A stretch of DNA of 64,000 nt from Tunicatimonas sp964551335 (GCA_964551335.1 CAZKCO010000007.1:1-64000), one strand, 5' to 3'; counted from the first letter of the stretch, positions 32,755 to 42,005 are shown. A program made the numbers and translations. The notes: generated from the letters alone by a model not told the origin.

Positions 32755-33723
32755 ATGAAAGCTGCCGTTCGAACTCAATACGGTCCTCCAGAAGTACTAA
32801 GTATTCGGGAGGTAGAGAAACCCCAGCCCAAAGACAATGAAGTTCGGGTGAAAGTGCAGGCAGCTACGGTAAACCGTACTGACTGTGGTATACTCTGGGC
32901 CAAACCGGCTATCATCCGGCTATTTACCGGACTATCCAGGCCCAAACTCGCCACTACCGGTACCGACTTTGCCGGAGAGGTAGAAGCCACTGGGAAGAAT
33001 ATTACCCGTTTCAAAGTTGGCGATCGGGTTTGGGGGTTTGATGATAATGGGCTGTCATCGCACGCTCAGTATTTGACTATTGCCGAAGATAAGCCCATTA
33101 CTACCATTCCCGAAGGCGTTTCCTACGAGCAGGCCGCGGCCAGTGCCGAAAGCGCGCACTACGCTTATAACTTCATCAACAAAGTTAAGCTTCAGCCCGA
33201 CAGTAAAGTAATGCTTAACGGAGCTACTGGAGCCATCGGCTCAGCCGCCCTTCAGTTTTTGAAGTACCACGGAACTTACGTTACCGCTACGGCTAATACC
33301 AAAAACGTAGACCTAATTAAATCGCTGGGCGCCGACCGGGTGATCGATTACGAGCAGGAAGATTTCACACTAGACTACGACCGCTACGACTTCGTGTTTG
33401 ATGCCGTAGGCAAGAGCACTTTTGGTAAATGTAAGTCTCTGCTGAAACCGGGCGGCACTTATATTTCATCAGAACTGGGGCCAGGGGGCCAGAACCCCTT
33501 CCTGGCCTTGGCTACCCCCCTGCTGGGCGGCAAAAAAGTGCGTTTTCCCGTTCCGCTCAACGTTCCCCGCAGCCTGGAGTTTACCCGAAAACTACTGAGA
33601 GAAGGAAAATTCCGGCCCATCATTGACCGTACGTATCCCTTGGAGGAAATCCGGGAAGCTTTCTACTATGTGCATTCCGGTCAGAAAACCGGCAATGTAA
33701 TTATCACTATGACCGACAATTGA
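32755..33723 (+). CDS. MDR-family NAD(P)-dependent dehydrogenase/quinone reductase
   Basis: A 322-residue medium-chain dehydrogenase. The N-terminal GroES-like domain has VKVQAATVNRTDCGI and GTDFAGEVEATGKNITRFKVGDRVWGF; the Rossmann part has VMLNGATGAIGSAALQFLK, an AxxGxxG-like cofactor motif, and TANTKNVDLIKSLGADRVIDY. The structural and catalytic zinc cysteines of classical alcohol dehydrogenases are absent, so it resembles zinc-free quinone oxidoreductase or reticulon-4-interacting-like enzymes. The next gene begins directly after its stop codon (TGA then GTG), so they are co-translated. Confidence 0.92.
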   Translation: MKAAVRTQYGPPEVLSIREVEKPQPKDNEVRVKVQAATVNRTDCGILWAKPAIIRLFTGLSRPKLATTGTDFAGEVEATGKNITRFKVGDRVWGFDDNGLSSHAQYLTIAEDKPITTIPEGVSYEQAAASAESAHYAYNFINKVKLQPDSKVMLNGATGAIGSAALQFLKYHGTYVTATANTKNVDLIKSLGADRVIDYEQEDFTLDYDRYDFVFDAVGKSTFGKCKSLLKPGGTYISSELGPGGQNPFLALATPLLGGKKVRFPVPLNVPRSLEFTRKLLREGKFRPIIDRTYPLEEIREAFYYVHSGQKTGNVIITMTDN

Positions 33724-34347
33724 GTGCGAGCTGAATTCATCAAACACAGTGTTTTGCTATCAGTATTTCTACTGGTATTGATTACTACTTCAGCGGTAGG
33801 TCAAGATGGCTATCAGCCGGGCTATGTAGTGCTGGAGCGAGGAGATACGCTCAATGGCTTAGTAATGGACCGAAGAGAAACTTTTACCGGTACAAATCTG
33901 CTGGCTAAAGTTCGCTTTAAACCCACCGACCGCCGGAGGCGTAAGAAGTATCGCCCGCACCAACTACTCAGCTATCAGGTGGGCGATGCTACTTACGAAA
34001 GCCAGCCTATTCGTCAGAAAGGAATAAGCCTGCTGGATGCTCACTACGAGATTGATTCTGACGAGGGCGAATGGACTTTTCTGCGGGTAATAAGCCGGGG
34101 TAACCTAATACACTATCAAATGGAATGGGTAGATGAAGATAATGGCACAGTGGAGGCAGCCGATTTCTTCCGCAAAGCAAACGAGCGATTATTGGTGAGG
34201 GCCACTCAGGGGGTGTTCGGCCTCAAACGAAAAAACCTGATTAAGTACTTCTGGGATTGTCCTTCGCTTCAGCAGAAGATTGAGCAGAAAGTGTTTAAGT
34301 ATTCGTCAGAGATAGCAGCATACTATAATCAACATTGCTCGGAGTAG
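33724..34347 (+). CDS. Exported protein of unknown function
   Basis: A 207-residue protein from a GTG codon touching the stop of the dehydrogenase gene. The signal peptide is clear (VLLSVFLLVLITTSAVGQ, cleavage about residue 26). The mature part has a beta pattern with GYVVLERGDTLNGLV and a very basic patch DRRRRKKYRP, and a C-terminal helical segment containing a single Cys in YFWDCPSL and a final NQHCSE. I know many such Bacteroidota exported proteins of unknown function with similar opening motif. Operon with the MDR dehydrogenase; converges with 34363. Confidence 0.75.
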   Translation: MRAEFIKHSVLLSVFLLVLITTSAVGQDGYQPGYVVLERGDTLNGLVMDRRETFTGTNLLAKVRFKPTDRRRRKKYRPHQLLSYQVGDATYESQPIRQKGISLLDAHYEIDSDEGEWTFLRVISRGNLIHYQMEWVDEDNGTVEAADFFRKANERLLVRATQGVFGLKRKNLIKYFWDCPSLQQKIEQKVFKYSSEIAAYYNQHCSE

Positions 34348-34362
34348 GCTTGCGCGACCAAT

Positions 34363-35241
34363 CTATTTGTCGTACATCACAAAGAAGCGCTGACCGTTCA
34401 GGAATATTTGATCCTGATCGATGGATAGATTAACCCGAAGGGGATCGTGTTTTTTGAAGTTGAGAACCAACGTAGCTTCCTGGCCGCTACCTTCTACTTG
34501 CCAGGTACCTTTGTTATTGCCCCAGTACTCGCCCTTTTCTTGATCAACCAAACCACGCTGCTCAATTCTACTCCGAAATTTACCACCAGCCTGCAAATGC
34601 ACTTCGTTGACATCTTTGCGGTTTTTGTAGTTACGCTGGTTGATAGATGCCAGGTATTTTCCGCTTAAAAATGTAAGCCAGTCAAAGTTAGCATAGCGAG
34701 TGCTTTCGCCAGGTTCCTTCAGCACAGTATTATCTACCAAGGCAGAAAGCTGCTGTTTGAACTGATCAAAATTCTTGTCTCGGGATGTAAGAAAAAAGCC
34801 AACACATTTACCGTAAGCACCGCAACGGGCTTCTACGTAGGCCTGGTAATTTTCCGGGTTAGCCCCTACTACATCCACATCGGCGTACATAATGTCGCCC
34901 CGCTGTTTTATTGAGTCGGTGACTACCACCTTCAGGTTATCGGTAAGCGCCAGTCCTTCCCGCCATCCTTCCTGAATGTTAGCAACGGAATTTTCGGAGG
35001 CCCGGACTAAAATCCGGGTATCCCCGTCTTTCTGCGAAGTTAACAGAAACAGTTCGGTATCCTGCGGAAGCACTCCGTACCAACCCTCAGGCACCTGAGC
35101 CTGAATCCCGTAGATAGGTGAATAGATGGTGTCGCCCGGCTGGTACATCACTCCCGGATGCACTCGCTCCTGCGCATGAGCAGAAGATACAATTCCCGAC
35201 AGGCTGATGATAACGAAAGAAAGGTAGATTATATATCGCAT
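34363..35241 (-). CDS. Exported protein of unknown function
   Basis: A 292-residue protein. A signal peptide ends near AHAQE (residue 24). Two parts can be seen: ~35-180, an alpha/beta region with GIQAQVPEGWYGVLPQ and RILVRASENSVANIQEGWR, resembling PsbP/Mog1-like folds; and ~195-290, a beta-rich domain with LTFLSGKYLAS, HLQAGGKFRSR, NKGTWQVEGSG and LVLNFKKHDPLRVNLSID, close to a lipocalin-like 'stress response' pattern. Assignment to either fold is inference. It ends 15 bp from the convergent gene at 34347 and is divergent from the CHAP-like gene. Confidence 0.75.
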   Translation of the reverse strand: MRYIIYLSFVIISLSGIVSSAHAQERVHPGVMYQPGDTIYSPIYGIQAQVPEGWYGVLPQDTELFLLTSQKDGDTRILVRASENSVANIQEGWREGLALTDNLKVVVTDSIKQRGDIMYADVDVVGANPENYQAYVEARCGAYGKCVGFFLTSRDKNFDQFKQQLSALVDNTVLKEPGESTRYANFDWLTFLSGKYLASINQRNYKNRKDVNEVHLQAGGKFRSRIEQRGLVDQEKGEYWGNNKGTWQVEGSGQEATLVLNFKKHDPLRVNLSIDQDQIFLNGQRFFVMYDK

Positions 35242-35470
35242 AAAGCTTGGTAGTTTGACAGTTGAGAAACGCCCAACACGGGAAAATAGTAAATATTTAT
35301 CTTCTTTTCTTATCCCAATATTTCTCTACCAGCAGAGACCAACAACATTTTTGCGGTTCCTGCTTAGCATGTGGTGACATTTTTCCCGCTCGATTGACCA
35401 ATACCTGGTAAGTACGAAAAACCGCCGGGCTAAGTACTGCCACTATTACTAACAACCAAACCTAAACACT

Positions 35471-36520
35471 ATGGCCGACATGAAGAAAGGCGATCCTAAG
35501 AATTATCCTTTGGAGCCGAAAATCACGCTGGAAATGAACAGCCAGCCCATTCACAACAACTTTAGCCGCTATCTCAGCTTTGAAGACCATACCGGAGCGG
35601 TAAAACGCCTGAAAGTAAAGTTCAAAAAACAAACCGGACTCACTTGGGAGGCCGATTCGTTTCCAGACGGTATTGGCACGCTGCAATCGCTGGTGCATAC
35701 TGGCAACCGCTCGTACTGGGACAAACTTTACCTGGAAAACCGCGGGGGCACTACCACTTTGCCTATCAAGCATCTAAAAATTGTTATGGTGTACGACAAC
35801 CCTCCGGGCTCGTCGCCGCACGGCTCTAACCACGTGGTGAACGGACTGGATTTGTCGGATATTGACCACGCCGAGATTCCCATTGTAGACTGGGAGATTA
35901 ATATGGATCTGCTTTCGGGCTACGACAAAATTGACCTCACTGAGTTCCGCAAGCGCTCACTTTACAAGTGGGCCGGATTAACCGCCGATGACCCGGACTA
36001 CGTGCGCGCCGCCATTGAAGACTGCGGCAAAAGCGGCAGCGACGGAAATGACCAATACGGCTCCAACCCCAAGTACCGGGCTGAAATAGACAACTTGTGC
36101 AGTGAGTTTGTGAGTTGGTACTACCACGAAGAAAACGTGAAAGTAAACGGCCAAAGTCTGAGGGATATCACTTACGCGCAGCAATTGCACGACCTGTTTA
36201 AAGCGGAGGGAAAGTTGTATCGCTACAATAGTGGCAATAACTTACAGGACTTTGTTCATGCTGAAACCGGCGAGCGATATATTCCTAAATCGGGCGACTA
36301 CCTTGAGCGGCGGGGTCCGGATGGTGCCGAGCACTCCATGATTATGTACCGCTGGCTACCCAAAGACCCTTCAGCCGCCAAAGCCGATGATCAGCTGAAC
36401 CAAGCTCTAGTCATAAATGGCCCCTGGCCGGTTACGCTACGGCTGGTTAAGATTCATAAAGATGAAAAAGCTACGGGCGAAGGTAACCCGAAAGATTTCT
36501 GGCTGGGCCGGATAGACTAA
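35471..36520 (+). CDS. CHAP-like cysteine hydrolase candidate
   Basis: A 349-residue protein with no signal peptide. Residues ~1-145 look like a beta-sandwich (KITLEMNSQPIHNNFSRYLSF, LKVKFKKQTGL, LKIVMVYDNPPGSSPHG). Residues ~155-345 carry a pattern typical of CHAP/NlpC-P60-type amidases: Cys210 in NLCSEFVSWYY, a PKSGDYLERR block before His288 in AEHSMIMYRW, and a polar residue in VINGPWPVTLRL that may be the third member. The order Cys-GDY-His-Asn matches papain-like amidases that cut peptidoglycan or peptides. I do not know this architecture; lack of export signal suggests a cytoplasmic role or a dedicated secretion route. Divergent from the gene at 35241. Confidence 0.65.
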   Translation: MADMKKGDPKNYPLEPKITLEMNSQPIHNNFSRYLSFEDHTGAVKRLKVKFKKQTGLTWEADSFPDGIGTLQSLVHTGNRSYWDKLYLENRGGTTTLPIKHLKIVMVYDNPPGSSPHGSNHVVNGLDLSDIDHAEIPIVDWEINMDLLSGYDKIDLTEFRKRSLYKWAGLTADDPDYVRAAIEDCGKSGSDGNDQYGSNPKYRAEIDNLCSEFVSWYYHEENVKVNGQSLRDITYAQQLHDLFKAEGKLYRYNSGNNLQDFVHAETGERYIPKSGDYLERRGPDGAEHSMIMYRWLPKDPSAAKADDQLNQALVINGPWPVTLRLVKIHKDEKATGEGNPKDFWLGRID

Positions 36521-36972
36521 GCCTCTTTGTAGGTTGAAGTAAAAAGTGGATTTGTTACTTCTTAGAAACTTACTTTTAAGTAACAACTTCACTCTCATTC
36601 AACCATCTTCCCACTTTTAGCCGGGTGAAATTGTAAGGAACGGGAGAACAACGACTTATCAGCTTTGGGCTGCCGGGTGTACGATTGGCAGGAAGCAGGA
36701 ACCAGAGTACGTAATAAACAGGCCGAAATCATTATCAAAGACGAGGTAGCTTTTTAGGAGGTGTTTAAAGAAGATTTCGATAAATTTATGGGCTTAATCT
36801 ATATTTTTGAAGGAACCGGTTCTCCGAACTATGTCCGACTGGCCGATGCCGAAGGGCAGACTGGGTTTAGAGATGATTTTGAATAATCCCGTTGCTAACA
36901 ACTGCCTGATTGTGCTTACCATTCTCTAAATTCAGAATAAACAACCTGAGCATCAACCAATCGAATAAACCC
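36521..36972. other. Stretch between the CHAP-like gene and the EEP gene
   Basis: Apart from the relic above, nothing is recognised. Short complementary pieces (AAGTAAAAAGTGG and CCACTTTTAGCC; GTTACTT and AAGTAAC) near 36537-36622 could form a hairpin that ends transcription of the CHAP-like gene. Confidence 0.4.
36600..36886 (+). pseudogene. Decayed ORF with in-frame stop
   Basis: One reading frame encodes ERENNDLSALGCRVYDWQEA through IIIKDEVAF, then TAG at 36755-36757, then continues in the same frame EVFKEDFDKFMGLIYIFEG to TAA at 36884. Composition is protein-like on both sides, so it appears to be a short relic carrying a nonsense mutation, or a degraded fragment of a longer gene. No start codon or family is certain. 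Confidence 0.4.
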
Positions 36973-37830
36973 ATGAATCGTAGAAATTTTTTAGCATCTG
37001 GCTTGACTACGCTGGGAGGTTTCCTGGCTTCTACTCCGTTGACATCCAAGCCGGGGCAATGGTTTCCCCGTAAAAAGATTACCACTATCAGCTACAATGT
37101 ACAAGCCTTCAAAGGCTATCCCCGTACCGACGATACCCAGTTTAAACTAGATGATGTTCATTCCCAGATGGCCGAACGCGTTGCTCTGGAACTCGCTTTG
37201 TACAAACCCGATATCGTTACGTTTCAGGAAGCGCCCACAGAAGAGGAAGTAAAGAAAGTAGCCGATAAGCTGGATATGGCCTATACGTATTTCTCCGGCG
37301 GATTTCCCGGAGCGGTTCTAACCCGTTTTACGATTGTAAATGCCCAGAATTGCCCGTTAGCAATGAAAACTGAACCCGGCGAGCTTTTCTCCCGCCACTG
37401 GGGCACTGCTCTACTAAAAACTCCCGAAGAAGAAATCCGATTGTACAGTGCGCACCTGCACCCCAGCGACGATGCCATCCGAATCCGGGAAGTAGAAGAA
37501 GTACTGAAGGTCATGGAAAGAAACTCGGAAGAAACGTCAAATTTCATTTTCCAGGGCGACCTGAATCATGAACCCATCCAGGAGGAATACCGGATGTGGA
37601 TAGATCACGGCTTAAAAGACTGTTATATGACCAAGGGAGTGGAGCAAAGGGACACCATCAAGAGTACTTTTCCGAACCGAACGGTAGATTATATCTGGGT
37701 AAATCAAGGACTGTCGGAAAGGCTGCTCCGCTGCCGGGTGCTGTTTGAAGGAAACTTCCGTACCAATCCGCTAGATGCCCGCTCCTTTGCCCTGAGCGAT
37801 CATCTACCGGTTATGGCTGAATTTAAGTGA
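36973..37830 (+). CDS. Endonuclease/exonuclease/phosphatase (EEP) family protein, exported
   Basis: A 285-residue protein. The start MNRRNFLASGL with following hydrophobic region is Tat-like (twin Arg) and suggests export of a folded enzyme. The EEP fold is shown by TISYNVQAF (Asn in the first catalytic strand), PDIVTFQEAP (metal-binding Glu), IFQGDLNHEP (Asp-x-Asn), TVDYIWVNQG and the final ALSDHLPVMAEFK (SDH catalytic motif). All five blocks are intact, so phosphodiesterase or phosphatase activity with Mg2+ is likely. The substrate (nucleic acid, phospholipid or sugar phosphate) is open. An in-frame start 21 codons upstream is rejected because it would put the twin Arg too deep. Confidence 0.92.
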   Translation: MNRRNFLASGLTTLGGFLASTPLTSKPGQWFPRKKITTISYNVQAFKGYPRTDDTQFKLDDVHSQMAERVALELALYKPDIVTFQEAPTEEEVKKVADKLDMAYTYFSGGFPGAVLTRFTIVNAQNCPLAMKTEPGELFSRHWGTALLKTPEEEIRLYSAHLHPSDDAIRIREVEEVLKVMERNSEETSNFIFQGDLNHEPIQEEYRMWIDHGLKDCYMTKGVEQRDTIKSTFPNRTVDYIWVNQGLSERLLRCRVLFEGNFRTNPLDARSFALSDHLPVMAEFK

Positions 37831-37844
37831 TTCAATGGTTTTAT

Positions 37845-38942
37845 TCACTTCAACTCAATCGTCTTTCCACTCTTCGATGAGCGGATGGCGGCATCGAGAA
37901 TTTCCATTACTACCAGGTTATTTTCCAGCGCGGAAAGGTCGGTAGGTTTTACCTGGATATCTCCTCGAACCACTCCCGCCAGGTAGGCAAAGGGGTCGTC
38001 GTAGGGAGTTTTTCGAGCTTCGGCTTCCAGGGTTTTTTCGCTTTCCTTTTCACTGGCGCGAAAGCGCATGTCTGTAGCGTTGAGGGCATGCACGTAGCCG
38101 GTCTTACCGTACACTTCCATATCCTTCCGGCTCACCGGCCAGTTCCACGAGGCCTGAATCACTCCCTGGGTCTGCGGATAGGTGACAATAATCGTAGCTT
38201 CATCGTCTACCTTCGGATAAATGTCCGGTTTGATCTGCTGGGTTACCGCCGTTACCGAAGTGGGCCGTTCGCCCTGCATCAGCCAGGTAATCAGGTTAGC
38301 TCCGTAGCAACCAAAATCAGTCAGGGCTCCGGCTCCGTTCCACTTAGGGTCGGTGAGCCATACCAGAAACTCTTCGTTTACCCCAATCTCTTTTGGTCCC
38401 GGATGGCCATCGTGCACTACAATTTTTCGCAAGTCGCCTATGGCATTTTCTTCGTGTACCAGCCGGTAGGCTTCGTGATTGCTGCCGTACCAGGTAGTTT
38501 CGTAATTGGTAAGTAGATGGATATTATGCTGGCGAGCTAGCTTAGCCATCTGCTGGGCGTGATCCAAACTTACGGCCAGCGGCTTTTCTACCATGACGTG
38601 TACACCCCGGGGAGCGCAGGTTTCTACTACGCTCAAATGATCGTAGATAGTATTGAAGGCCGTTACCGCTTCGGGCTGGGTTTCATCCAGCATGGTTTCC
38701 AGGTCGTCGTACACCAAATCCATGGAGTAGCCGTGGCGATTGGCAAATCGTTGGGCTAGTTCGCGATTAGATTCTACAATACCCACAATTTCAATATCAC
38801 CTCGGTCCTCCCGACCAAGAATCCAATGCACGTGGGAATGCACCAATCCCACCACTCCTACCCGGAGCGGTTCATCGGACGATGATTGCGCCGAGGTTTC
38901 CAAAAAAGATATCAGGATTAATAAAGTAGCTAACCATTTCAT
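37845..38942 (-). CDS. Gfo/Idh/MocA-family oxidoreductase, exported
   Basis: A 365-residue protein with a signal peptide (LATLLILISFLETSAQ, 4-19), unusual for the family in general but common in Bacteroidota. The Rossmann domain has LRVGVVGLVHSHVHW where a GxGxxG motif is expected, and a EKPLAVSLDHA segment with the conserved Lys. The C-terminal alpha/beta domain contains GGALTDFGCYGANLI-like GALTDFGCYG. NAD(P)-dependent sugar dehydrogenase or related activity is typical; an exported member usually keeps a bound cofactor. It is convergent with the EEP gene, only 14 bp apart. Confidence 0.9.
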   Translation of the reverse strand: MKWLATLLILISFLETSAQSSSDEPLRVGVVGLVHSHVHWILGREDRGDIEIVGIVESNRELAQRFANRHGYSMDLVYDDLETMLDETQPEAVTAFNTIYDHLSVVETCAPRGVHVMVEKPLAVSLDHAQQMAKLARQHNIHLLTNYETTWYGSNHEAYRLVHEENAIGDLRKIVVHDGHPGPKEIGVNEEFLVWLTDPKWNGAGALTDFGCYGANLITWLMQGERPTSVTAVTQQIKPDIYPKVDDEATIIVTYPQTQGVIQASWNWPVSRKDMEVYGKTGYVHALNATDMRFRASEKESEKTLEAEARKTPYDDPFAYLAGVVRGDIQVKPTDLSALENNLVVMEILDAAIRSSKSGKTIELK

Positions 38943-39103
38943 ATCCCAAGTTTACGAAGAATACCAGGAAGCTGCTACCCTTTTAATATTTAATGAACTT
39001 ACCGGAAAAAAAATATTTTTTGAAAATAATTACTCTTATTTGATTACAAAAAAAGATTAGATAGATACTAATATTTAAAACACTTCAACCTAACGCTGTG
39101 GCT

Positions 39104-39700
39104 ATGAAACGGTCAATATACTCTTCACTTTCTGCACCAAGCCCGAACGTAAACCTGAGTGGATATCAGCTAGTTTTAGTCTTACTATTTGTGTTATCTC
39201 TCGCCCGGGCTACTGATAACATCGTACACGGTCAATCCTTTTCGTGGTCACTCTACGCCAAAAATAAAAACAGCAGTGCCGTAACCACCGATGATGCTTC
39301 TGATAATACATATGTACTTGCTAACACTAAAGAATCCGTTACCTACGGAGCGTATACTTTTAACAGCCTAAGCAGCTCTTATAAAACCGATCTAACTATA
39401 AATAATGACAAAGGCGATAACCGCCAGCCCCCTAGCTCACTTGAACTATCAGTGTACCCCAGCCCGTACTTCGATCAGACTACCATGAGCTTCATAGCAC
39501 CGGAGGATGGCGTTGTCCATCTAGCCATATTTGATATTACCGGGGCGCTGGTAAAAGAAGTATTCCGGGGCGAAGTAAAGGAGGGGCAGTCTTACCAATT
39601 TACAGCTGACGCCGCCGATTTTAAAGGATCGCTATACATCAGCAAACTGACAATGGGTGAACAGTCCTCTTATCAAAAGCTTATGCTCAACCGTAAATAA
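39104..39700 (+). CDS. Small secreted protein with T9SS sorting domain
   Basis: A 198-residue protein. An N-terminal hydrophobic segment (YQLVLVLLFVLSLARA) serves as signal. The middle ~60 residues are Ser/Asn/Thr-rich and disordered. Residues ~115-198 form a type A C-terminal sorting domain: LSVYPSPYFDQTTMSF (usual YPNP start), VHLAIFDITGALVKEV (usual V.D..GR.V) and YISKLTMGEQSSYQKLML (usual Y.v.i..g....kk.v). It would be exported through the Por machinery and attached to the surface or released. The preceding GTG at 39098 is an alternative start. A terminator at 39718 follows. Confidence 0.85.
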   Translation: MKRSIYSSLSAPSPNVNLSGYQLVLVLLFVLSLARATDNIVHGQSFSWSLYAKNKNSSAVTTDDASDNTYVLANTKESVTYGAYTFNSLSSSYKTDLTINNDKGDNRQPPSSLELSVYPSPYFDQTTMSFIAPEDGVVHLAIFDITGALVKEVFRGEVKEGQSYQFTADAADFKGSLYISKLTMGEQSSYQKLMLNRK

Positions 39701-39717
39701 CTACTACCTTGAGCAAT

Positions 39718-39751
39718 GAGCGCGGCGTTTCTGAGGCTGCGCTCTTTTTTT
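39718..39751 (+). terminator. Terminator overlapping the end of the convergent gene
   Basis: GAGCGC (39718-39723) pairs with GCGCTC (39739-39744), followed by seven T. The T-run overlaps the stop codon of the minus-strand gene ending at 39750. Confidence 0.85.
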
Positions 39752-40283
39752 ACCAGCCTTTACGGTCTTTCAGCGACTGAATGTGAGCTACGTGATGCTT
39801 TCCGTGCCAGGCATACAAGGCCAACATCGTATCCAATCGAATTACTTTCTTGGTTTCGGGGTGCACCAAGGCACGAGCGTAATCCTGGTCGTTCATAGCC
39901 CGAAGCAGCAACAACCAGCGCTGGTGAATGGCTTTCAGTAGTTGCAATGACGGTTCTACCGGAGCCGAAGCCGCATCGGGTAGTTCGGCCCAGCGGTCTT
40001 CGTAGTAAGCTTTAATCATCGGTTGCTCTTCGGTGAGTGTCCAGCGGAAGCGTACGTAGCTATTAGCGTGGCTATCGGGTACGTGATGCACTACCTGCCT
40101 CAGCGTCCAGCCACCTTCCCGGTAAGGAGTATCCAGTTGCTCATCGGTTAGGTCGCTTACTGCATGGCGCAAGTCAGTTGGAAGCTCCTGGATTTCCGCC
40201 AGGTAATTCTCTCGGTCTTCGCGAGTAATTTTTGCCGGAGGCGAAAACCGCCCGATAGGATATCGTAGTGATTCTTCGGTCAT
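39750..40283 (-). CDS. YfiT/BstA-like DinB-family metal-dependent protein
   Basis: A 177-residue four-helix protein. The sequence LRYPIGRFSPP at the start, DTPYREGGWTLRQVVHHVPDS and WHGKHHVAHI at the end are the marks of the YfiT/BstA group. Metal ligands are probably His66/His67, His160 and His164. Relatives in Bacillus transfer bacillithiol to electrophiles; whether this organism makes a similar thiol cannot be told here. I start at ATG 40283, since an in-frame start 18 codons upstream gives unrelated residues. It lies downstream of the arylsulfotransferase-like gene by 25 bp, thus perhaps one transcript. Confidence 0.9.
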   Translation of the reverse strand: MTEESLRYPIGRFSPPAKITREDRENYLAEIQELPTDLRHAVSDLTDEQLDTPYREGGWTLRQVVHHVPDSHANSYVRFRWTLTEEQPMIKAYYEDRWAELPDAASAPVEPSLQLLKAIHQRWLLLLRAMNDQDYARALVHPETKKVIRLDTMLALYAWHGKHHVAHIQSLKDRKGW

Positions 40284-40308
40284 AAGGTCTAGTATTTGAA
40301 ACGTTTTT

Positions 40309-41955
40309 TTATTCAATAACGAATCTTTCCGCACCAAAAATAGTCCAACCTACCTTACTTTCCTCCCCTCTTGGTTCCAAACGAAGCTCCCAGATCACTT
40401 GGGGTGAGTCACTATGCTCAAACTCTCTGATCATCGTCCACTGGGGCACACTCCCTCGATGGTACCAGTCTACGCTTCCTTCCTCAAGTGCTGATTGAGA
40501 TATTAGTGCGCCGTAGGCAGCTAAAAGGTTTCCGTTGGGCAGATAGTCAACGTCTCCCATGGCAATACTTACGAGTTCTTGATCTGTTTCCTGCCGAGAG
40601 GACCATACCTGCCGGGCCGTGAGTGCTTCTTCATCAAACGCATACTCCAGTACGTGGCTTTGGGTTTCGGGCATGGCAACCGGTTCATTAAAGGGTCTGG
40701 CCTGATAGTTAGCGTTGTTAAACAATAAAATATGCCCCTCGGGGGACAAGGAGGGCGAATGCTGATGCCAGAACCACTCAGCTTCCCCCTCGAGTTTAAC
40801 CAGTTTATTTTGTAGTTTCTGAGACCAGCCGGAAGGCTCGCCAAAGATCCAGCGGATTTCCTTGGTCTTTTTGTCTATCTTCATTAATGCACTCTGATAC
40901 CGGAAGTTGATGATGTAAGCGTCATCGGCCTGGTCGTACAAAATCGTATTCGCGTGGCTCCAATCAATCACTCCCGGAAAACCTCTTCTTTCCCAGTATT
41001 GGCTGAACGTCTCGTAACCAATCCGGTAAGGGTCCAAATAGTCAAATGCTTTCCATTCCCAGACTACCTCTCCCTGGGGAGTAAATTCTTTAATAATGTC
41101 CCCCATCACTTGTTGAGTTTTACGGGGAGCGTTTTGATTAGTCTCGGAAGTATAGTAGTTAGAAATTTCCTTGTACTCAGAGGAAAGCACTACCACATTT
41201 CCATTCGGTAAGAAAGTAGCGTCATGGTGAAAGGTCAGCGCATCTACGGCAATGGCCGAATCTGACTCTCCTTCGGGCCGGTGTTGAGCGTACCAGCTTC
41301 GTTTTACATTGCCCATCATATCAATGACTGTCAACCGGGAGTCCTGAGTCATATAGGAGATCGTATTATCCGAAAGAATATCGAAGTCACTGACCCGGGA
41401 GTCGGTTCGGTAGTACCACACTACCTGACCCTGCTTATCTACAGCTAGCAACATGCCAAAGCTTTGATTCATTTCATTAGCCCCCGGCACGTTCAAAGGA
41501 ACCCTGCGCCGGGGGTTCATCAGTGTATAGCCTGGGGCCATTTGTTCTGCTTCCCGCTGTTCTATCTTCACTCCCGGAAACTCCATCGGATCACCGGGTA
41601 ATGGAGGAGACTGCCATCTCAAGGTGTCATGGTATTGATAAGTAACTCCACTGGCATCGGTCAGCTCAAACGTAATTCCATAGTTATTATCCGGATAAAT
41701 AATACACAGCGGAAAGCCCAATTCTTCTTTTTCTTCCCAATCAAATACCAGATAATCAGCACCTTCCCTGTGTTTTAGCTGGATAGTAATACTCTCAAAT
41801 GCATCTTCAGTAGTGAAATCCAGATATGCCGACAGGGGAACCGACGAATTAGGATTCTCAGCAATCTGAGGCATAACCTGAAAGCGGATATTCTCCTCGG
41901 TAGTGCAGGAGATATTTAACCACAGAGTAATCCCTAGAAATGCTATTTTATTCAT
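40309..41955 (-). CDS. Arylsulfotransferase-family (ASST-like) lipoprotein
   Basis: A 548-residue protein. Signal and lipobox LNISC at residues 13-17 from ATG 41955. After an N-terminal beta domain (~20-150) comes a six-bladed propeller typical of ASST proteins: GMLLAVDKQGQVVWYYRTDSR, HHDATFLPNGNVVVLSSEY, DWSHANTILYD, FRYQSALMKIDKKTKEIRW and HQHSPSLSPEGHILLFNN. The His in HHDATF and SHANT match positions near the active site in the family. Bacterial ASSTs transfer sulfate between phenols; other members have unknown roles. It is next to the nitroreductase gene (same strand, 50 bp). Confidence 0.88.
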   Translation of the reverse strand: MNKIAFLGITLWLNISCTTEENIRFQVMPQIAENPNSSVPLSAYLDFTTEDAFESITIQLKHREGADYLVFDWEEKEELGFPLCIIYPDNNYGITFELTDASGVTYQYHDTLRWQSPPLPGDPMEFPGVKIEQREAEQMAPGYTLMNPRRRVPLNVPGANEMNQSFGMLLAVDKQGQVVWYYRTDSRVSDFDILSDNTISYMTQDSRLTVIDMMGNVKRSWYAQHRPEGESDSAIAVDALTFHHDATFLPNGNVVVLSSEYKEISNYYTSETNQNAPRKTQQVMGDIIKEFTPQGEVVWEWKAFDYLDPYRIGYETFSQYWERRGFPGVIDWSHANTILYDQADDAYIINFRYQSALMKIDKKTKEIRWIFGEPSGWSQKLQNKLVKLEGEAEWFWHQHSPSLSPEGHILLFNNANYQARPFNEPVAMPETQSHVLEYAFDEEALTARQVWSSRQETDQELVSIAMGDVDYLPNGNLLAAYGALISQSALEEGSVDWYHRGSVPQWTMIREFEHSDSPQVIWELRLEPRGEESKVGWTIFGAERFVIE

Positions 41956-42005
41956 AATGGTGAGGTTGGTTTGTATGTTGTACCTCTGAAAGCATGGCAA
42001 GCGAT

